DNA of 64,000 nt from Actinostola sp. cb2023 (lineage: Eukaryota; Cnidaria; Anthozoa; Actiniaria; Actinostolidae): NCBI GenBank assembly GCA_033675265.1, contig JAUJYZ010000103.1, positions 62,001 to 126,000 on the forward strand. The letters are read 5' to 3'. The notes beneath the pieces are model-generated. The model searched no databases. It was not told the DNA's origin and saw only the letters and a list, made by a program, of their open reading frames with translations. Position 1 is the first letter of the stretch. Every line of letters begins with the position of its first letter. Position numbers and translations under genes: made by a program. Of this stretch, positions 1 to 11,856 are shown piece by piece.

Positions 1-2660
1 GACTGATAGAAGGTATAGGCAATGATAACGTATACTGGATATTATGGGAGGAGATTCATAAGAACACGGTGAAGACTGTTAGAAGGTAGGAACAATTATA
101 ACGTAAACTGGATGTTATCTTAGGAGAATGAACATTATGTGAGGAGAATTCCAAGAATATGGTGAAGACTGTTAGAAGGTAGGGGCACTGATAACGTATA
201 CTGGATATTATGGGAGGAGAATATAAATTACACGAATATGGTGAAGACTGTTAGAAGGTAGGAGCAATGATAACGTAAACTGGATGTTATCTTAGGAGAA
301 TGAACATTATGTGAGGAGAAATTCAAAAATATGGTGAAGACTGTTAGAAGGTAGGGGGCACTGATAACGTATACTGAATATTATGGGAGGAGAAATACAA
401 GAACATGGTGAAGACTGTTAGAAGGTAGGGGCACTGATAACGTATACTGGATATTATGGGAGAAGAATTATAAGAACATGGTGAAGACTGATAGAAGGTA
501 TGGGCAATGATAACGTATACTGGATATTATGGGAGGAGCATCATAAGAACACGGTGAAGACTGTTAGAAGGTATGGGCAATGATAACGTATACTGGATAT
601 TATGGGAGGAGAATCATAAGAACACGGTGAAGACTGTTAGAAGGTAGGAGCAATGATAACGTATACTGGATGTTATGTTAGGAGAATGGACATTATGTAA
701 GGAGAATTCCAAGAATATGGTGAAGGCTGTTAGAAGGTAGAGGTACTGATAACGTATACTGGATATTATGGGAGGAGAATGGATATTATGGGAGGAGAAT
801 TACACGAACATGGTGAAGACTGTTAGAAGATAGGCGCACTGATAACGTATACTGGATATTATGGGAGGAGCATCATAAGAACACGGTGAAGACTGTTATA
901 AGGTATGGGCAATGATAACGTATACGTATATGGGAGGAGAATCATAAGAACACGGTGAAGACTGGAAGGTAGGAGCAATGATAACGTATACTGGATGTTA
1001 TGTTAGGAGAACACGGTGAAGACTGTTATAAGGTATGGGTAATGATAACGTATACTGGATATTATGGGAGAATGGATATTATGGGAGGAGAATTACAAGA
1101 ACATGGTGAAGACTGTTTAGAGGTAGGCGCACTGATAACGTATACTGGATATTATGGGAGGAGAAATACAAGAACATGGTGAAGACTATTAGATGTAGGG
1201 ACAGATAACGTATACTGTGGGGGGCACTGATAACGTTAGGTACTGGATACGTATACTGGGATGGAGGAAATACAAGAACATGGTGAAGACTGTTAGAAGG
1301 TAGGGGCACTGATAACGTATACTGAATATTATGGGAGGAGAAATACAAGAACATGGTGAAGACTGTTAGAAGGTAGGGGCACTGATAACGTATACTGGAT
1401 ATTATGGGAGGAGAATTATAAGAACATGGTGAAAACTGTTAGAAGGTAGGGGCACTGATAACGTATACTGGATATTATGGGAGGAGAATTAGAATTACAT
1501 GGTGAAAACTGTTAGGTGAAGACTGATAACGTATACTGGAAGAATAGGTGCACTGACTGTTAGAAGGTAGGCGCACTGATAACGTATACTGGATATTAGG
1601 GGGGAGATATAAGAACATGGTGAAAACTGTTAGATGGTAGGGGCATTGATAACGTAAACTGGATATTATGGGAGGAGAAATACAAGAAAATGGTGAAGAC
1701 TGTTAGATGGTAGGGACACTGATAACGTATACTGGATATTATGGGGGGAGAATTATAAGAACATGGTGAAAACTGTTAGATGGTAGGGACATTGATAAGT
1801 ATACTGGATATTATGGGAGGAGAAATACAAGAAAATGGTGAAGACTGTTAGATGGTAGGGACATTGATAACGTATACTGGATATTATGGGAGGAGAAATA
1901 CAAGAAAATGGTGAAGACTGTTAGAAGGTAGGGGCACTGATAACGTATACTGGATATTATGGGAGAAGAATTACACGAACATAATAATAATAATAATAAT
2001 AATAATAAACATAGTGAAGACTGTTAGAAGGTAGGAGCACTGATAACGTATACTGGATATTATGGGAGCAGAATTACAAGAACATAGTGAAGACTGTTAG
2101 ATGGTAGAGACACTGATAACGTATAGTAGATATTATGGGAGGAGAATTTGAAGAACATGGTGAAGACTGTTAGAAGGTAGGAGCTCTAATAACGTATACT
2201 GGATATTATGGGGGAGAATTCTAAGAACATGGTGAAGACTGTTAGAAAGTAGGCGCACTGATAACGTATACTGGATATTATGGGAGGAGAATTACAAGAA
2301 CGTGGTGATCAAGACTGTTAGAAGGTAGGAGTACTGATAACGAGATAACGTATACTGGATATTATGGAATGAGAATTACAAGAACATGGTGTAGACGGTA
2401 AGAAGGTAGGGGCACTGATAACGTATACTGGATATTATGGGGGGAGAATTATAAGAACATGGTGAATACTGTTAGAAGGTAGGGGCACTGATAACGTATA
2501 CTGGATATTATGGAAGGTGAATTACAAGAACATGGTGAAGATTGTTATAAGGTTGTGTCACTGATAACGTATACCGGATATTTTGGGAGGAGAATTACAA
2601 GAACATGTGAAGACTGTTAGATGGTAGGGACACTGATAATGTATACTGGATATTACTTCG
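1..2660 (+). repeat. 73-bp minisatellite made from an exon-intron junction (ABCC copy A)
   Basis: About 36 tandem units of roughly 73 bp, truncated by the left edge. A unit begins ATGGGAGGAGAATTAC, runs through GTGAAGACTGTTAGAAG, then GTAGGGGCACTGATAACG and TATACTGGATATT. The first 42 bases match the 3' end of an ABCC exon (Trp-Glu-Glu-Asn-Tyr-Lys and onward to Val-Arg-Arg), as seen unrepeated at the start of the array in copy B. The next bases are the 5' splice donor AG|GTAGGG and early intron. Variants include units with an extra GGATGTTAT block and an (AAT)n patch at 1981-2007. The array ends at about 2660, and the intron acceptor follows at 2731-2734. The true upstream exon of copy A lies outside the window. 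Confidence 0.93.
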
Positions 2661-2734
2661 TGTCCGTACGTCCAACATCGATCCCATATGCAGTTACATC
2701 ATTTGAATGTCTTAAATAATATTTCTTTTTTCAG

Positions 2735-3984
2735 AGAAGAGGCAAGATTTGTATTTCTCAAAAGCCTATTTTACGCCATCAATACCACACTCACGATGTC
2801 TGCAGATGCTATAACTACCTTAATAGCAATTACGACCATGATTTATTCTGGCGTCCAATTGTTTTCGAGTCAAATTTTCACACTCACTACAATATTTGCA
2901 GACCTTAACTTAGTTATGAACTACAACGTGGATTACGGGTTTAGAATCGTTCAGGAAGCAATGATATCGCTTGAACGGATCGAGCAATTTCTTTATGGAA
3001 GGGAATTATGGCATTTGACAGATGATGATACACAAACTACTGAGATAATATCTGACAACAATTCCCAGGAACAAAATACCCATAACACAGACAAATACGT
3101 CATCCTTGTGAATTTATCAGCAGCATGGAATAACGATGAACCAAATATACTTCACAATATCAGTATTCAAGCAACACATAACGAGTTAACAATCATCACG
3201 GGACCTGTTGGGAGTGCAAAGACGTCGTTGTTGATGGCAATTCAGGGAGAGATTCCTCTCTCTACAGGAACATTGTCTGTTCAAGGTAAAAAAGCTTACG
3301 TTTCTCAAATTCCCTGGATATTCTCTGGATCCATTCGTGATAACATCGTCTTCGGCAAGACGTACGATGAAGTAAGATACCAAAGGATTCTAGATGTATG
3401 CGAACTTCAAGAAGACATCAAACGATTTCCCAAAGGAGATCTAAGTATGATTGGACAACGAGGTATCATGTTGAGTGGTGGTCAGCGTGCACGTGTTAGC
3501 CTAGCACGAGCAGTGTACTCAGATGCTGACATCTTTTTATTGGATGACCCACTAAGTGCAGTCGATGCAAAGGTTGGACAACGCATCTTTGACAAGTGTA
3601 TTTGTGGAGAACTGTCTGGTCGACTTCGAGTTCTGGTCACACATCAACTGCAGTACCTTCATGGTGCTAACTGTATTGTTGTAATGAAAGACGGCTATGT
3701 TGACTTTCAAGGATCGTACAAAGAACTGAAAGATAGTGATACGATGCAGCTGGACGTTTCTACCGAAGAAGTTATCAAAGGCAAAGATGCTATCGACGAT
3801 GATGAGGTTGTTGAACCAAATGAACAGCAAAACGTATGCAATGAAGAAGCAAATGATTTTACAGAAGTAGAAGAGGATAGAACAGTTGGGCATGTGTCTT
3901 GGCAAGTGTATTGGTCGTTCTTCAGAGCTAGCTCTCATTCCATTGCTTTGTTGTTGTTTATCATATTCTACTTGTTTGTTCAAG
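2735..3984 (+). CDS. Copy A exon: end of TMD1, linker, NBD1, start of TMD2
   Basis: The acceptor is TTCTTTTTTCAG at 2723-2734. The first base completes an Arg codon begun by the AG that ends the upstream exon (phase 2), giving VRR-EEARFVFLKS across the junction, as in ABCC TMD1. NBD1 motifs: Walker A at 3201-3227, LSGGQ at 3471-3485, Walker B at 3531-3551, H-loop at 3636-3650. An acidic linker (NDFTEVEEDRTVGHVSW) leads to the first helix of TMD2. The donor is CAAG|GTAAGC with GT at 3985. Open throughout, unlike the copy B exon. Confidence 0.92.
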
Positions 3985-6900
3985 GTAAGCCATTTGATTA
4001 CATCGCCTTGTTATAATGGATGAGGCTCCACCCTTTCTTTAACTCCCGTCAGCCTTCACCGTTCGATTTTCTATTGCACTTTAAAGGTCAAATAAATTGC
4101 AATTGAATATCGTACCAAGCGTTATCATCCTACAAAATAATTTCATAATTTTAATTATATTAATTATTGTTTCCCTAGCCTTTCTATACTCTCCAAACTT
4201 GCTGCAGTCGCGATTAGCACACATGTCACACAATCAACAAGCCAGTCCCATAACCATTGGTACTTACGTTGGTTTGGTCATGGGAGCAATGGTTCTGTGT
4301 GGAATTCGAGATTTTCTTGCTTATTATTTGACAATCAGATCGTCAATAAATCTTCATACAAGAATGACTGAGTCGGTGATAAAATCACCGGTGCTTTTCT
4401 TTGATACGAATCCACTTGGTCGAATCATGAACCGTTTTTCAAGTGACACAGGAAACCTAGATGACAATCTTCCCCGACGAATTGACTGTGCTTTAGCTTT
4501 CAGCATGAAAGCATTTGGAGCAGCATTTGTAGCATTATTTGTAAATCTCTGGTTCATCGTGGTGCTTATTCCTTTATCATTGGTGTTTCTGTACTACTGT
4601 CGTTATCTGCTGAGAAACTCTCGTGAGATATGTCGGCTGGAATCCATTCGTCGAAGCCCAGTTTATGCGCATATTTCAGAAACAGAGAGAGGACTGGAAG
4701 TGATTCGTTCTTTGCAGATGGAGCAGAAATTCACAACAAAAATGCACAGGTATCAAGTCATTCTACATGTATGTATTCAATTTCTGAAAAAACAAGCACT
4801 GTGTAATTGTTAGTGGTATGGTTTGATGATAATTAGCAATTATTCGCCGAAGACGAAGTCATTTTCGGATAATGTTCACCAAGACGAAGTCGAGGTGAAT
4901 ATGTAAGGGTTAGAGACTGATGCGAGTGCTTCACTCGACTAATAACATACATGAAAAAAATACTCAATTCTGTTTGGCTTAGAGCAGTGCAGTTAGTGCA
5001 AATTATATTAATTACTTTTTTTTCATGAATATTATTAATTGGTAATCATACGATTTCTCGTTCCATTTGGAATCATTTGCACTCGTTTACCACCACCATA
5101 AATGGCTCGAAAATCGCTCATATGAATTTTTTGGAAATCGCAAAATTGATGTTACTTCGTTGTTCTCGTAATAACTTACCTAAAATCGAAAACCGTTTTG
5201 AAATTGGACGAAGGTAACCAGAGTTATGAATATTTTTAACTTGATATTTTTTCCCGGGAAAATGTGGCGGGAAATAATTCATACAAAACCATCGGTAAAA
5301 TACATCGCTTGGGAAAACTTTTTTGTTTGAAAACATTTTAGCCCCATACTTAGCGTATTGGAAGAACTATGACCTGCGGACATTTTGTTGGTTTTAGAAT
5401 TTTGATTTTTTGAGTGTAAGTAGTTCAAATAATATTTTAAAAACAATTAAAAAAGTTAACACGTCATTATGACGTCACATATATTTTAAAATATCTCTAA
5501 GAGAGTTAATGAACATAAAAATCCGCCACTTTGTAGAATTAAGATACTTCTATAACAATAATCAATGTAAATAAAGTCATTTTACGGATTTCTCTCCCTT
5601 CAAACTGTTTTTTTATTTTACCGATGACGTCATAAATAATGACGTCATCAAAATACTAAATCCCTTATAACTCAGGTTCTAATAATCGGAACATTATAAA
5701 AAGTTCACCGAAGTGCACAAGATGTTACTATCTTTCAAAATATGCACTTTATTTTATCATTGTGTTTAAACTAAATTTTCACAGCAATTGTAACTTTTTA
5801 TTATGACGTCATCATTGCGTCAGATTTTACCAACGAATAGTTTAAAATACCACACTACCTTTAATAAAGAAACTCTGAAAGTTGTATTTCATTTCATGGA
5901 AGACTTTTGAAAATATTAATGATTTTGGAAAAAGAGGACGTTTTCAGTGAGCGATTTTAGGGTCATTTATGCCCACCGTCTCCCTCTCCCTCTCCCTCTC
6001 CCTCTCCTCTCCCTCTCCCTCTCCCTCTCCCTCTCCCTCTCCCTCTCCCTCTCCCTCTCCCCCTCTCCCTCTCCCTCTCCCTCTCCCTCTCCCTCTCCCT
6101 CCCCCTCTCCCTCTCCCTCTCCCTCTCCGACGGACTGAGAGCTGAGTAGAGATGGTTGGCGGGCCAAAAGAGACTTAACTGAAAATAACTCGCATGAAGA
6201 TATACGCGAAGTCACTGACAACATCAACACGACGAAACGGCAGATAAGTTATAACTATAAACACTGATTTGTGCTGGTTTTTAACATGTCAGACAAAAAG
6301 TTTAGAAGTAAACTAATTTTCTTTGAATGGTCTTGTAATAATAATAATAACAATTTATTCATTTATGTTGCGCAAATATCAATCGTAAAAATTTTCAAAT
6401 GCGCATTACAATGGTATACAATAATGTTGTGTATTTTCAATGTCAATTCATGTAAAGTCATCACAGTTTTCGCTCAACGCTTTCCATCGTCGATAGTTAT
6501 AGAGCAATGGATTAATATAGCGAGAACATCAAATACTTTTTCGTTAAGTTGAGTTTTAAAATCTCAGTAGTATATAATAAACACAATACAGCATGGAAAA
6601 TGCTTTGAACAGTTTTTATTCACTCGTGATAAGTATCTCGCTCGTTCGTTTTCTGATACTTATCCGCACTCGTGAATAAAAACCGTACGCTCGCATTTCC
6701 CATGAAGTATTCTCTATATATGAAGTTTTTCTAATATGTGTATATATTATGATTTGTAATTGCAGACTTCTAGACGATTATACCAAGGCGTTATTCCTTC
6801 GTTTTTCTATGAACCAATGGCTTGCTCTTCGTCTTGACTTTGTGTGTAGTATGTTTGCTATTGTGGTTGCTATCCTCGGGGTCGTAGCCATCACCGATGA

Positions 6901-9900
6901 AGGTAAAATATCCTAAATATCTGTATATTGTCATGTTCTGCCATCCCAACCTTATTGCTTTCAGCTCTGATCTTAGTTTTTACAAATTTAATTTTGGAAC
7001 GGTCATAGGGCCCGGCGCACACTATGAGATCAGTATAAACACCTGGTATCAGAAGCATATCAAAATCCAAATAAAATGTGTGAAGATCTAGAGGGTGGAT
7101 AATTTCCCTTCACGAATCACTGAAAAGACTAAAACAGAATCGAAAGCGAAAATAAAAATAACAAAAGAACATAGGATATCGAGATGGTGTAACACAATCA
7201 AAGTTACTGGAAAAAGATATATCAATCAAAGTAACAAAAGAACATAGGATATCGAGATGGTGTAACACAATCAAAGTTACTAGAAAAAGATCTATCAATC
7301 AAAGTAACAAAAGAACATAGGATATCGAGATGGTGTAACACAATCAAAGTTACTAGAAAAAGATATATCAATCAAAGTAACAAAAGAACATAGGATATCG
7401 AGATGGTGTAACACAATCAAAGTTACTAGAAAAAGATATATCAATCAAAGTAACAAAAGAACATAGGATATCGAGATGGTGTAACACAATCAAAGTTACT
7501 AGAAAAAGATATATCAATCAAAGTAACAAAAGAACATAGGATATCGAGATGGTGTAACACAATCAAAGTTACTAGAAAAACATCTATCAATCAAAGTAAC
7601 AAAAGAACATAGGATATCGAGATGGTGTAACACAATCAAAGTTACTAGAAAAAGATCTATCAATCAAAGTAACAAAAGAACATAGGATATCGAGATGGTG
7701 TAACACAATCAAAGTTACTAGAAAAAGATCTATCAATCAAAGTAACAAAAGAACATAGGATATCGAGATGGTGTAACACAATCAAAGTTACTAGAAAAAG
7801 ATATATCAATCAAAGTAACAAAAGAACATAGGATATCGAGATGGTGTAACACAATCAAAGTTACTAGAAAAAGATATATCAATCAAAGTAACAAAAGAAC
7901 GTAGGATATCGAGATGGTGTAACACAATCAAAGTTACTAGAAAAAGATATATCAATCAAAGTAACAAAAGAACATAGGATATCGAGATGGTGTAACACAA
8001 TCAAAGTTACTAGAAAAAGATATATCAATCAAAGTAACAAAAGAACATAGGATATCGAGATGGTGTAACACAATCAAAGTTACTAGAAAAAGATATATCA
8101 ATCAAAGTAACAAAAGAACATAGGATATCGAGATGGTGTAACACAATCAAAGTTACTAGAAAAACATCTATCAATCAAAGTAACAAAAGAACATAGGATA
8201 TCGAGATGGTGTAACACAATCAAAGTTACTAGAAAAAGATATATCAATCAAAGTAACAAAAGAACATAGGATATCGAGATGGTGTAACACAATCAAAGTT
8301 ACTAGAAAAACATCTATCAATCAAAGTAACAAAAGAACATAGGATATCGAGATGGTGTAACACAATCAAAGTTACTAGAAAAAGATCAATCAATCAAAGT
8401 AACAAAAGAACATAGGATATCGAGATGGTGTAACACAATCAAAGTTACTAGAAAAAGATATATCAATCAAAGTAACAAAAGAACGTAGGATATCGAGATG
8501 GTGTAACACAATCAAAGTTACTAGAAAAAGATATATCAATCAAAGTAACAAAAGAACATAGGATATCGAGATGGTGTAACACAATCAAAGTTACTAGAAA
8601 AAGATATATCAATCAAAGTAACAAAAGAACATAGGATATCGAGATGGTGTAACACAATCAAAGTTACTAGAAAAACATCTATCAATCAAAGTAACAAAAG
8701 AACATAGGATATCGAGATGGTGTAACACAATCAAAGTTACTAGAAAAAGATATATCAATCAAAGTAACAAAAGAACATAGGATATCGAGATGGTGTAACA
8801 CAATCAAAGTTACTAGAAAAACATCTATCAATCAAAGTAACAAAAGAACATAGGATATCGAGATGGTGTAACACAATCAAAGTTACTAGAAAAAGATCAA
8901 TCAATCAAAGTAACAAAAGAACATAGGATATCGAGATGGTGTAACACAATCAAAGTTACTAGAAAAAGATATATCAATCGAAGTAACAAAAGAACGTAGG
9001 ATATCGAGATGGTGTAACACAATCAAAGTTACTAGAAAAAGATCAATCAATCAAAGTAACAAAAGAACATAGGATATCGAGATGGTGTAACACAATCAAA
9101 GTTACTAGAAAAAGATCTATCAATCAAAGTAACAAAAGAACATAGGATATCGAGATGGTGTAACACAATCAAAGTTACTAGAAAAAGGTATATCAATCAA
9201 AGTAACAAAAGAACATAGGATATCGAGATGGTGTAACACAATCAAAGTTACTAGAAAAAGATATATCAATCAAAGTAACAAAAGAACGTAGGATATCGAG
9301 ATGGTGTAACACAATCAAAGTTACTAGAAAAAGATATATCAATCAAAGTAACAAAAGAACATAGGATATCGAGATGGTGTAACACATTCAAAGTTACTAG
9401 AAAAAGATATATCAATCAAAGTAACAAAAGAACATAGGATATCGAGATGGTGTAACACAATCAAAGTTACTAGAAAAAGATATATCAATCAAAGTTACAA
9501 AAGAACGTAGGATATCGAGATGGTGTAACACAATCAAAGTTACTAGAAAAAGATATATCAATCAAAGTAACAAAAGAACATAGGATATCGAGATGGTGTA
9601 ACACATTCAAAGTTACTAGAAAAAGATATATCAATCAAAGTAACAAAAGAACATAGGGATATACAGATACTGAGTACAATGTATAATAATCATAATTATC
9701 TTACTTAACATTTTTGATTTCTTTTTCAAAATACTAATTATCTTCTCTCATAATAATACCTTTCAGCTTTAACTGGAATGTTGTTAACCGTTATCATTGG
9801 TGTTATTGGCTTGATTAATTATGGTATTCGTATGGCATGTGAAGTAGAAAACTATATGACTTCAGCAGAGCGTATCTTGGCGTATAGTTGTCTTCCTCCA

Positions 9901-10677
9901 GAGCCGGGTTACAGCAGACAATCCCTACCACCAGACACTTGGCCTGACCATGGCATGATTAGTTTACAGAATGTATCACTACAATACATTGAGAATGGTG
10001 TGACGGTACTACAAAATCTCAACTTTGAAGTCAGACCCAAGGAAAAAGTGGGGATCATCGGTCGTACTGGAGCAGGCAAGTCATCGTTGTTTGCCGCCAT
10101 TTTACGTATGCCAGAACCTCAAGGCAAGGTTATCATTGACGGTGTAGACCTGGGTACTATTAATATCCAGGCCGCTCGGAAGTCCATGGCCGTGATATCC
10201 CAGGATCCTGTTCTTTTTGCTGGAACTCTCAAGAGGAATCTCGATCCATGTCATCGTTTTGCAGAGGAAGAAATCTGGACAGCACTAGCACAAGTTCAGC
10301 TAGGAGACAAAATAGCCATGCTACCAGACCAACTAGAATATAGGGTGGGAGAGTCTGGGACTGGGTTCAGCGTAGGTGAGAGACAACTTTTGTGTTTGGC
10401 TCGAGCGTTGCTTCAAAGATGTCGTATACTGCTGATGGATGAAGCAACAGCCAATGTGGACTTCAAGACGGACCAATTCATTCAACATACTATAAGAAAC
10501 AAGTTTACCAACTGCACCGTATTGACCATAGCACATCGACTAAACACTATTATGGACTATGATAAGGTAGTGGTGATGGACCAAGGTCACGTGGTTGAAC
10601 AAGGTGCGCCCGCGGTACTTGCTTGTAAGGAAGGTGGATACTTAAACGAACTGATACAAAGTAAAAGACCGAAGTGA
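2735..10677 (+). CDS. ABCC (MRP4-like) transporter, copy A, 3' four exons
   Basis: A multidrug-resistance-associated ABC exporter of the ABCC4-like group. By family, it would be a membrane protein that exports organic anions using ATP. Visible exons are 2735-3984, 4179-4749, 6766-6902 and 9767-10677, about 955 codons; the N-terminal third lies left of the window. All junctions are GT..AG and the phases match (2, 1, 2, 1). Order: end of TMD1, NBD1, TMD2, NBD2. NBD1 has Walker A GPVGSAKTS, signature LSGGQ, Walker B IFLLDDP and H-loop THQ. NBD2 has GRTGAGKSS, FSVGER, ILLMDEATANVD and IAHRLNT. There is no in-frame stop until TGA at 10675. The Asp after Walker B in NBD1 is the usual ABCC asymmetry. 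The alanine replacing the last glycine of the NBD1 Walker A is unusual. The tandem paralogue is at 19723-31084. Family assignment is very secure; orthology to ABCC4 specifically is likely but not proven. Confidence 0.93.
4179..4749 (+). CDS. Copy A exon: TMD2
   Basis: The acceptor TTTCCCTAG ends at 4178, after a 194-bp intron. Phase 1 joins G|CC to make Ala. It encodes hydrophobic TMD2 helices and the conserved ABCC coupling region: SPVLFFDTNPLGRIMNRFSS, LDDNLP, RSPVYAHISET and GLEVIRSLQ. The donor is CACAG|GTATCA with GT at 4750. The intron length and position are identical in copy B. Confidence 0.92.
5461..5820. other. Cluster of TGACGTCA palindromes in intron
   Basis: The CRE-type octamer TGACGTCA or its core occurs near 5469, 5626, 5640 and 5803, two of them in a ATAAATAA-spaced pair. 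They sit in AT-rich intron DNA with no gene start nearby. The same octamer occurs near 51927, 61459, 61711 and 62807, always in transposon-like DNA, so it may be part of repeats rather than a host enhancer. Confidence 0.4.
5980..6128. repeat. (CCCTCT)n microsatellite
   Basis: Almost pure CCCTCT/CTCCCT hexamer for about 150 bp, with a few CCCC or CTCCT slips. It is polypyrimidine on the + strand and polypurine on the other. The Pro-Ser, Leu-Ser and Gly-Glu open frames across it are repeat artefacts. Confidence 0.97.
6612..6683. repeat. Inverted repeat (hairpin)
   Basis: Arms of about 25 bp: TTTTTATTCACTCGTGATAA and its near-perfect complement ending CGTGAATAAAAA, around a 17-base loop. Probably a small foldback MITE inside the intron. 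Confidence 0.7.
6766..6902 (+). CDS. Copy A exon: short TMD2 exon
   Basis: A 137-bp exon between TGATTTGTAATTGCAG and donor GAAG|GTAAAA. It reads LLDDYTKALFLRFSMNQWLA then LRLDFVCSMFAIVVAILG, matching the ABCC segment containing W-F-A-x-R-L-D. Phase is 2 in and 1 out. The copy B counterpart (29969-30105) has the same length. Confidence 0.9.
7150..9658. repeat. 73-bp minisatellite in the last intron of copy A
   Basis: About 34 head-to-tail units of exactly 73 bp (checked at 7174, 7247, 7320) with core GAACATAGGATATCGAGATG and GTGTAACACAATCAAAGTTA. Units differ mainly at a short site (AGATATATC, ACATCTATC, AGATCTATC, AGATCAATC) and at GAACATAGG/GAACGTAGG. The variant pattern repeats every 7 units (511 bp). 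The sequence is unrelated to the junction minisatellite at 1-2660. It is absent from the 68-bp equivalent intron of copy B. Confidence 0.97.
9767..10677 (+). CDS. Copy A last exon: end of TMD2 and complete NBD2
   Basis: The acceptor is ATACCTTTCAG, ending at 9766; phase 1 gives Ala. It encodes the last TMD2 helix, the ABCC motif EVENYMTSAER, and the whole NBD2 in one exon. Walker A is at 10060-10086, the signature FSVGER at 10366-10383, Walker B LLMDEATANVD near 10427-10446, and H-loop AHRLNT near 10528. The Q-loop reads ISQDPVLFAGT. It ends YLNELIQSKRPK then TGA. There is no obvious C-terminal PDZ-binding tail. Confidence 0.93.
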
Positions 10678-10817
10678 TACGTTGTCATAGATCCGTGCAT
10701 GAGAAGCATGTTTGTTGTATTGAAAGCATTTTATCCAATCATTCAATCAATTTGTATATTTATATTTTGTAACAATTATTTTTTTATAAGGTAATTTGTC
10801 ACTTGGTAATAGTTAGG

Positions 10818-10819
<2 letters not shown>

Positions 10820-10851
<32 letters not shown>

Positions 10852-11003
10852 GGCGCGTTTTGATTGGCTCCTGTAACGAGGAATATCCTTGGCTATTCAC
10901 TGTTTTGGGACGAAATTCAAAATGGCGTCTCGTTTCGCTACAGTCTCCGAAATTATTTGTTTAATAAAGTGCCATTTTTATCGAACTGATTTGGTAAATA
11001 CTA
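10820..11003. mobile_element. MITE with 18-bp terminal inverted repeats
   Basis: The ends TAGTATTTACCAAATCAG and CTGATTTGGTAAATACTA are perfect inverted copies, 184 bp end to end. There is no coding capacity. It lies in the 3' flank of copy A. Confidence 0.75.
10963..10968 (+). promoter_or_regulatory. Candidate poly(A) signal, copy A
   Basis: AATAAA about 290 bases after the stop. The context TTAATAAAGTG resembles CAATAAAGTG at 34172 downstream of copy B. However, this one lies inside a MITE-like inverted repeat (10820-11003), so use of it is unproven. Confidence 0.35.
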
Positions 11004-11856
11004 AAACAATTATCCCTCTCAGTGTCGGTGAGTAGTGCTGAATATTTACCTTGCTGCTCGAGGCGGACCGTCCGACCGGACCGTCCGACCGAGCCGCGAG
11101 TCGCGGCTCGGTTAATATCGACCACTACTCACATCCACTTCGGTGAATAATTGTTTCAATGAAGTTCGTATGGTTTCATCAAGCGAAAAAAGACTTTGCT
11201 TCACTTCTCTTTGATAGGGGAAGGGGAGGGGTATCTAAATTCGCTAAAAAACGCTTAAAATCGTAAGAAATCAAGACAAGACAGTAAGTACAATTACTGT
11301 ATATCATTTCAAGCTTTATTGACAATATTTTTCTGAATAATGTTTCGGGATGCATTCTTCATATACATTCTCTTCACAAGTATACAGACTGGGTTACCTG
11401 TGGTGGGGCTAGAGATCCCGGAGTTCCAGCTGATCATCCCACACGACGAGTAAACGCTCAATGAGCGTCTAGTTTCATTTTGAACTGCATACATGCACAA
11501 ATATATATTAAACTTGTGAATAGTAGTACAGTAGTACATTGTATTGGGTACCACATTGACTGATTGATATGTACATGTATCAAGTAAATAGTAATATCCC
11601 AAAACAAACACAGGAAGCCATCAATACGTATAGTAACATTCAAATAATGTAACTATCCACAATTAAACTCCTTGCAAATAAAGAATACTTCTGACTTCTA
11701 CATTAACAAAGACTAGAATTTACTCCCTTAAGCTTCTACTCGCAGCATTTCACTTGCATATAGCAACGACTAGTTATTAGACTATTATGTACATAATTAA
11801 CAGTAGTTGTCAGAAGAGAACAATAAGCACTTTTAAGTGGGGCCAGTCATTTCCAA

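Larger units (their letters stand above)
4750..6765 (+). other. Copy A TMD2 intron (2.0 kb)
   Basis: GT at 4750, and AG at 6764-6765 after TGATTTGTAATTGCAG. No coding sequence was recognised. It contains TGACGTCA palindromes (5461-5820), a CCCTCT microsatellite and a hairpin, all listed separately. The equivalent intron of copy B is 3.8 kb and has different inserts, but its last 30 or so bases are nearly the same. Confidence 0.8.

Noticed and set aside
1000..1354. Short coding frames across the 73-bp array
   Set aside because: They follow the repeat in noncoding frames. The real frame is the 42-base exon end followed by a donor.
1..2660. CRISPR-like array (regular repeats)
   Set aside because: Units are head-to-tail with no unique spacers, the DNA is eukaryotic, and the unit is explained by an exon-intron junction.
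3552..3983. 143-codon minus-strand protein opposite NBD1
   Set aside because: Shadow of the ABCC coding exon, which has full motifs on the plus strand.
5947..6230. Pro-Ser, Leu-Ser and Gly-Glu/Arg-Glu proteins
   Set aside because: Pure products of the CCCTCT microsatellite.
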